From Saprospiraceae bacterium (GTDB taxonomy: Bacteria; Bacteroidota; Bacteroidia; Chitinophagales; Saprospiraceae): a DNA stretch of 8,797 nt. Each line of letters begins with the position of its first letter. The first letter of the stretch is position 1. The notes beneath the pieces were generated by a model. That model did no database searches, was not told the origin of the DNA, and saw nothing but the letters and a program-made list of their open reading frames with translations. The translations under genes were made by a program, and so were the position numbers. Where the stretch lies: assembly GCA_015494245.1 (NCBI GenBank), contig WGBN01000165.1, forward strand, positions 1 through 8,797, in the 5' to 3' direction. This document shows, piece after piece, positions 6,217 through 8,797 of the stretch.

Positions 6217-6246
6217 GAGAGGCAGCCCGAGCTGCTCTCATTTTTT
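6217..6246 (+). terminator. Intrinsic terminator after odhB
   Basis: GAGAGGCAGC (6217-6226) pairs with GCTGCTCTC (6231-6239) with one bulged G and a CCGA loop, followed at once by A and six Ts (6241-6246) and a longer T-rich stretch. It lies 11 nt after the odhB stop and only 18 nt before the slyD ATG, so any slyD promoter must overlap this region or slyD depends on read-through. Confidence 0.7.
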
Positions 6247-6264
6247 CTTTTTTAATTTCTTTTC

Positions 6265-6753
6265 ATGAGTAACAAAGTTGAAAACAAAAAAGTGGTCAGT
6301 CTCTCTTATGAGTTGAGGCTGGACCAGGAAGGCGCCGATGTCGTTGACCAGGCATCCAAAGACAAACCTCTGACGTTTTTGTATGGCGCCGGGCAATTGC
6401 TGCCGGCCTTTGAGGCCAACATCAAAGACCTCAGCGCAGGCGATAAATTCTCTTTTCAATTGTCTCCGGCCGAAGGCTATGGAGAGGTTGAAGAGCAATT
6501 TTTCGTAGAGTTGCCCAAAAACATCTTCATGCAAGACGGCAAGCTCATTGATGAGTTGAAAGTGGGCGCTTATATCCCGATGACGGACCCCCAGGGCAAT
6601 CAACTCCAGGGCAAAGTAGTCAGCATAGGCGAAGAAACCGTAACCATGGACTTCAACCATCCTCTGGCTGGTCGCACGCTCTTCTTTAGTGGAGAGGTCG
6701 TAGATGTGCGCGATGCTTCTGAGGAGGAATTGGACCATGGCCATGCGCACTGA
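6265..6753 (+). CDS. slyD: SlyD-like FKBP-type peptidyl-prolyl cis-trans isomerase
   Basis: This is a cytoplasmic folding helper that isomerises prolyl bonds. The 162 residues follow the SlyD plan. The FKBP domain is split (about 7-70 and 125-152): VVSLSYELRLD at the start, YGAGQLLPAFE (40-50) and LSPAEGYGEV in the first part, NHPLAGRTLFF (131-141) in the second. An 'insert-in-flap' chaperone domain (about 72-122, with PKNIF and VGAYIPM) lies between them. E. coli SlyD ends in a long His/Cys tail that binds nickel; here the tail is reduced to HGHAH, with His158, His160 and His162 at the very end. Metal handling may therefore be weaker, though a small site remains possible. Start chosen at the first ATG, eight residues before the conserved strand. 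It faces queG and shares a terminator with it. Confidence 0.93.
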   Translation: MSNKVENKKVVSLSYELRLDQEGADVVDQASKDKPLTFLYGAGQLLPAFEANIKDLSAGDKFSFQLSPAEGYGEVEEQFFVELPKNIFMQDGKLIDELKVGAYIPMTDPQGNQLQGKVVSIGEETVTMDFNHPLAGRTLFFSGEVVDVRDASEEELDHGHAH

Positions 6754-6755
6754 GT

Positions 6756-6793
6756 AAAGGCAGTTTGGGGGCCTGGCTTCCAAACTGCCTTTT
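6756..6793. terminator. Bidirectional terminator between convergent slyD and queG
   Basis: AAAGGCAGTTTGG (6756-6768) pairs perfectly over 13 bp with CCAAACTGCCTTT (6780-6792) around an 11-nt loop. A T-run follows on the + strand and, through the AAA on the left, a short one on the - strand. The right arm ends on the first base of the queG stop codon (6792-6794), so this single hairpin serves both directions. Confidence 0.85.
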
Positions 6794-7700
6794 ATTTCAA
6801 AAAAGCTCGTAAATTTCTTTTTACAGCGGATTTTTTGAAGAGGTCTTTGAGGACTTCTTCTGTTATTTCCTCCCATTCTTTTTGGCTCATTTCGAGGAGT
6901 TTTTCTTTTGGTTCGAAGGCTGGTTCTGTGTGTTGTTTGGCGAAGCGATTCCAGGGGCATACCTGTTGGCAGATGTCGCAGCCGAAGGCCCATCCTTCCA
7001 ATTTATTGCGGTATTCGGCGGGGATTTCTTCGCGCAATTCGATGGTGAGGTAGGAGATGCACTTGCGGGCATCGAGCAAATAGCCTTCGGAGCTGATGGC
7101 GTCGGTGGGGCAGGCTTCGATGCAGCGGCGGCAGTTGCCGCAGTGGTCGCGTTGCATGGGAGCATCCGGTTCGATTTCCAGGTCGGAGATGATTTCTGCG
7201 AGGAAGAAGTAGGAGCCTTCTTTGCGGCGTATGAGTAAGGTGTGTTTTCCCGTCCATCCCAATCCGCTGCGTCGTGCCCAGTCGCGTTCCATGACGGGGG
7301 CGCTGTCCACGAAGACGCGGCCGTGGATGTCGCCGATTTTTTCCTGTAAGGTTTTTACGAGTTCTTTGAGTTTGCGTTTGATGACGAAGTGGTAGTCTTC
7401 TCCATAGGCATAGATGCTGAGTTTTGGAGCTTTGGGGTCTTTTTGTTTTTTTTCGGTATAGTAATTATACATCAGGCTGATGACTGTTTTGGCTCCGGGC
7501 ACGAGTTTGCGGGGGTCCACTCTTTTGTCGAAGTGGTTTTCCATGTAGTGCATTTTCCCGTGATAGCCGAGTTGGAGCCATTGTTCTAAGCGCCGGGCTT
7601 CTTCTTCCATGAATTCGGCTTTGGCGACCCCTACGAAGGAAAAGCCGAGGCGGGCGGCCTCGGCGAGGAGGATTTCTTTGTTTTTTCGGGGCGCATCCAT
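6792..7700 (-). CDS. queG: Epoxyqueuosine reductase (tRNA queuosine synthesis)
   Basis: This cobalamin- and iron-sulfur-dependent cytoplasmic enzyme carries out the last step of queuosine synthesis, reducing epoxyqueuosine to queuosine in the wobble position of GUN-anticodon tRNAs. In the 302 residues the N-terminal half is the cobalamin-binding domain; VDSAPVMERDWARRSGLGW (131-149) is a family hallmark and Asp132 is the likely proton donor. The C-terminal part has a ferredoxin-like double 4Fe-4S motif: Cys187, Cys190, Cys193 and Cys197, then Cys214, and Cys241, Cys244 and Cys248 (CDICQQVCPW). These eight are the only cysteines in the protein and are the number needed for two clusters. Some bacterial QueG proteins carry an extra C-terminal HEAT-like repeat domain; here the protein ends shortly after the clusters, so it is the short form. 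It starts 10 nt after the stop of the helicase gene and is probably co-transcribed with it. Confidence 0.95.
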   Translation of the reverse strand: MDAPRKNKEILLAEAARLGFSFVGVAKAEFMEEEARRLEQWLQLGYHGKMHYMENHFDKRVDPRKLVPGAKTVISLMYNYYTEKKQKDPKAPKLSIYAYGEDYHFVIKRKLKELVKTLQEKIGDIHGRVFVDSAPVMERDWARRSGLGWTGKHTLLIRRKEGSYFFLAEIISDLEIEPDAPMQRDHCGNCRRCIEACPTDAISSEGYLLDARKCISYLTIELREEIPAEYRNKLEGWAFGCDICQQVCPWNRFAKQHTEPAFEPKEKLLEMSQKEWEEITEEVLKDLFKKSAVKRNLRAFLK

Positions 7701-7710
7701 GGGTGGAGCT

Positions 7711-8797
7711 TTATTGAAGGATTTGCAGCTTGGCGAATTTGAGCATGATGCGCTTTTGTTCTTTGAGCTGGTGGAAGAAGATGGTAGCTACGCGTTTGTC
7801 GCGGGCGCCATCTATGGCGAGCACTTTGCCTTTGCCGAATTGCAAGTGCAGTACTTCCATGCCGGCTTGTATGGCTGCCGAGGGGCTGGGGCGGAAATCC
7901 TGTGGTACTTTGATAGGGGTTTTCAGTTTTCCGGCAGCCCGTTTGAAGTTGCCGCGCACGCCTGCTCGAGTGTTGTTTTGAGCGTTGAGGTTGGCCATGG
8001 GTTGTGCTGCGCCTTCGATGTGTTGGGGGTCGATTTCCAAGAGGAAGCGGCTGGGGTCGTTGTAGCGCATCTGGCCATAGCGGTAGCGGCTGAGGGCATA
8101 GCTGATGGTCAGGTAGCTTTCGGAGCGGGTGATGGCCACGTAAAACAGTCTTCTTTCTTCTTCTATGCCTTCGGGGCTGTCCATGGCCATGAAGGAGGGG
8201 AAGAGTTGTTCTTCGAGGCCGACGACGAATACGGAGGGGAATTCCAGACCTTTGGCGGCATGTACGGACATGAGTGTTACAAAATCGTCGTCTTCCGGCA
8301 GGTTTTGGTCGAGGTCGGTAAGCAGGGCGATGTTTTGGATATAGGCTGCGAGGCTGAGGTCTTTTTCTTCATCCTCTTCATCTTGGGCGATAAATTCGCT
8401 GATGCCATCGAGCAGGGAGTTGATGTTTTCCATGCGGCTGAGGCCTTCGATGGAGGTGTCGTTTTTGAGTTCCTGCATGAGGCCTGAGCGCCTTGCGATG
8501 TGCAGGGCGGTTTTATAGGCATTTTCTTCTTGAGCTGTTTGGCGGAAGTTGTTGATGAGTGCGACAAAGCCATCTAAGGCGTTTTGGGTGCGGGGAGCAA
8601 AGCTCATTTTGGGGATGGTCTGCCAGAGGGTTTGTTGGTCGGCAGCGGCCTGGGCAGATATTTTGTCTAAGGTGGTTTTGCCGATGCCCCTTCTGGGGTA
8701 ATTGATGACGCGGCGCAGGGCTTCATCGTCTTGGGGGTTAATGGCGAGGCGGAAGTAGGCGATGAGGTCTTTCACTTCTTTGCGTTGATAGAACGAC
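7711..8797 (-). CDS. uvrD: UvrD/PcrA-type ATP-dependent DNA helicase, C-terminal part (runs off the right edge)
   Basis: This superfamily 1A 3'-5' helicase acts in nucleotide excision and mismatch repair and in clearing replication and transcription conflicts. Only the last ~361 residues are present. The frame is open to the window edge and reads SFYQRKEVKDLIAYFRL at 8796-8746, the usual PcrA/UvrD sequence leading into domain 2B, so the in-frame GTG near 8775 is not a start. Visible landmarks are YPRRGIG (about 8697-8675), motif V SVHAAKGLEF (about 8268-8239) and motif VI EEERRLFYVAITRS (about 8163-8122) with the conserved arginine. After a polar linker comes a C-terminal Tudor-like domain (about 7863-7711: LQFGKGKVLAI, RIMLKFAKLQIL), which in PcrA/UvrD contacts RNA polymerase. 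The ATP-binding Walker A and B motifs lie beyond the window. UvrD versus PcrA naming cannot be settled from this part. The stop is 10 nt before queG. Confidence 0.94.
   Translation of the reverse strand, partial: SFYQRKEVKDLIAYFRLAINPQDDEALRRVINYPRRGIGKTTLDKISAQAAADQQTLWQTIPKMSFAPRTQNALDGFVALINNFRQTAQEENAYKTALHIARRSGLMQELKNDTSIEGLSRMENINSLLDGISEFIAQDEEDEEKDLSLAAYIQNIALLTDLDQNLPEDDDFVTLMSVHAAKGLEFPSVFVVGLEEQLFPSFMAMDSPEGIEEERRLFYVAITRSESYLTISYALSRYRYGQMRYNDPSRFLLEIDPQHIEGAAQPMANLNAQNNTRAGVRGNFKRAAGKLKTPIKVPQDFRPSPSAAIQAGMEVLHLQFGKGKVLAIDGARDKRVATIFFHQLKEQKRIMLKFAKLQILQ

Noticed and set aside
6882..7238. 118-codon + strand frame across queG
   Set aside because: It is the complement of the iron-sulfur region of queG, with composition explained by the opposite strand's codons.
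7609..8487. 292-codon + strand frame across the queG/uvrD junction
   Set aside because: It covers the complement of two well-supported genes; its Phe/Glu/Gly/Ala-rich translation is the usual antisense shadow of codons on the other strand.
8773..8775. GTG at 8775 (- strand) as the start of the helicase
   Set aside because: The frame continues without a stop to the window edge and the preceding residues (FYQRKE) match the conserved helicase sequence, so this is an internal valine.

Overview
The window comes from a member of the Bacteroidota, probably from the Saprospiria/Chitinophagia side of the phylum. The evidence is two genes for the type IX secretion/gliding protein GldN, -7 boxes of the phylum type TAnnTTTG (clearest at 4898-4905), and start codons in AT-rich leaders without clear Shine-Dalgarno sequences. 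The exact lineage is inference.

Left part (1-2240): a 61-bp inverted repeat at the left edge and a leader with three small TTT-loop hairpins come before two tandem gldN paralogues (253-1128 and 1293-2168). By hand count the proteins are about 79% identical with no gaps. Each gene is followed by its own intrinsic terminator, and both terminators have the same geometry and the same distance from the stop codon. The arrangement recalls the gldN/gldO pair of Flavobacterium johnsoniae, but no gldK, gldL or gldM is visible here; they could lie to the left.

Middle part (2274-6239): a CPA-type Na+(K+)/H+ antiporter with a C-terminal TrkA-N (RCK) domain overlaps a two-gene HEPN/minimal-nucleotidyltransferase module. 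That module carries the Rx4HxY and GSx10DxD signatures of this toxin-antitoxin class. All three reading frames overlap (14 nt, then 4 nt), so they form a translationally coupled unit. A promoter box just after the module precedes odhB, the lipoylated E2 subunit of 2-oxoglutarate dehydrogenase (TCA cycle), which ends in a terminator.

Right part (6265-8797): slyD (FKBP-type prolyl isomerase/chaperone) reads rightward and converges on a leftward pair, queG (epoxyqueuosine reductase) and a UvrD/PcrA helicase. A bidirectional terminator separates the two directions. The helicase runs off the right edge, so only its C-terminal ~361 residues are present. It lies 10 nt upstream of queG and is probably co-transcribed with it.

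Most of the window is ordinary housekeeping. The parts worth a second look are the gldN duplication with its matched terminators, the structured leader on its left, and the HEPN/MNT module coupled to an ion antiporter. I saw no CRISPR array, tRNA, rRNA, transposase or prophage gene.
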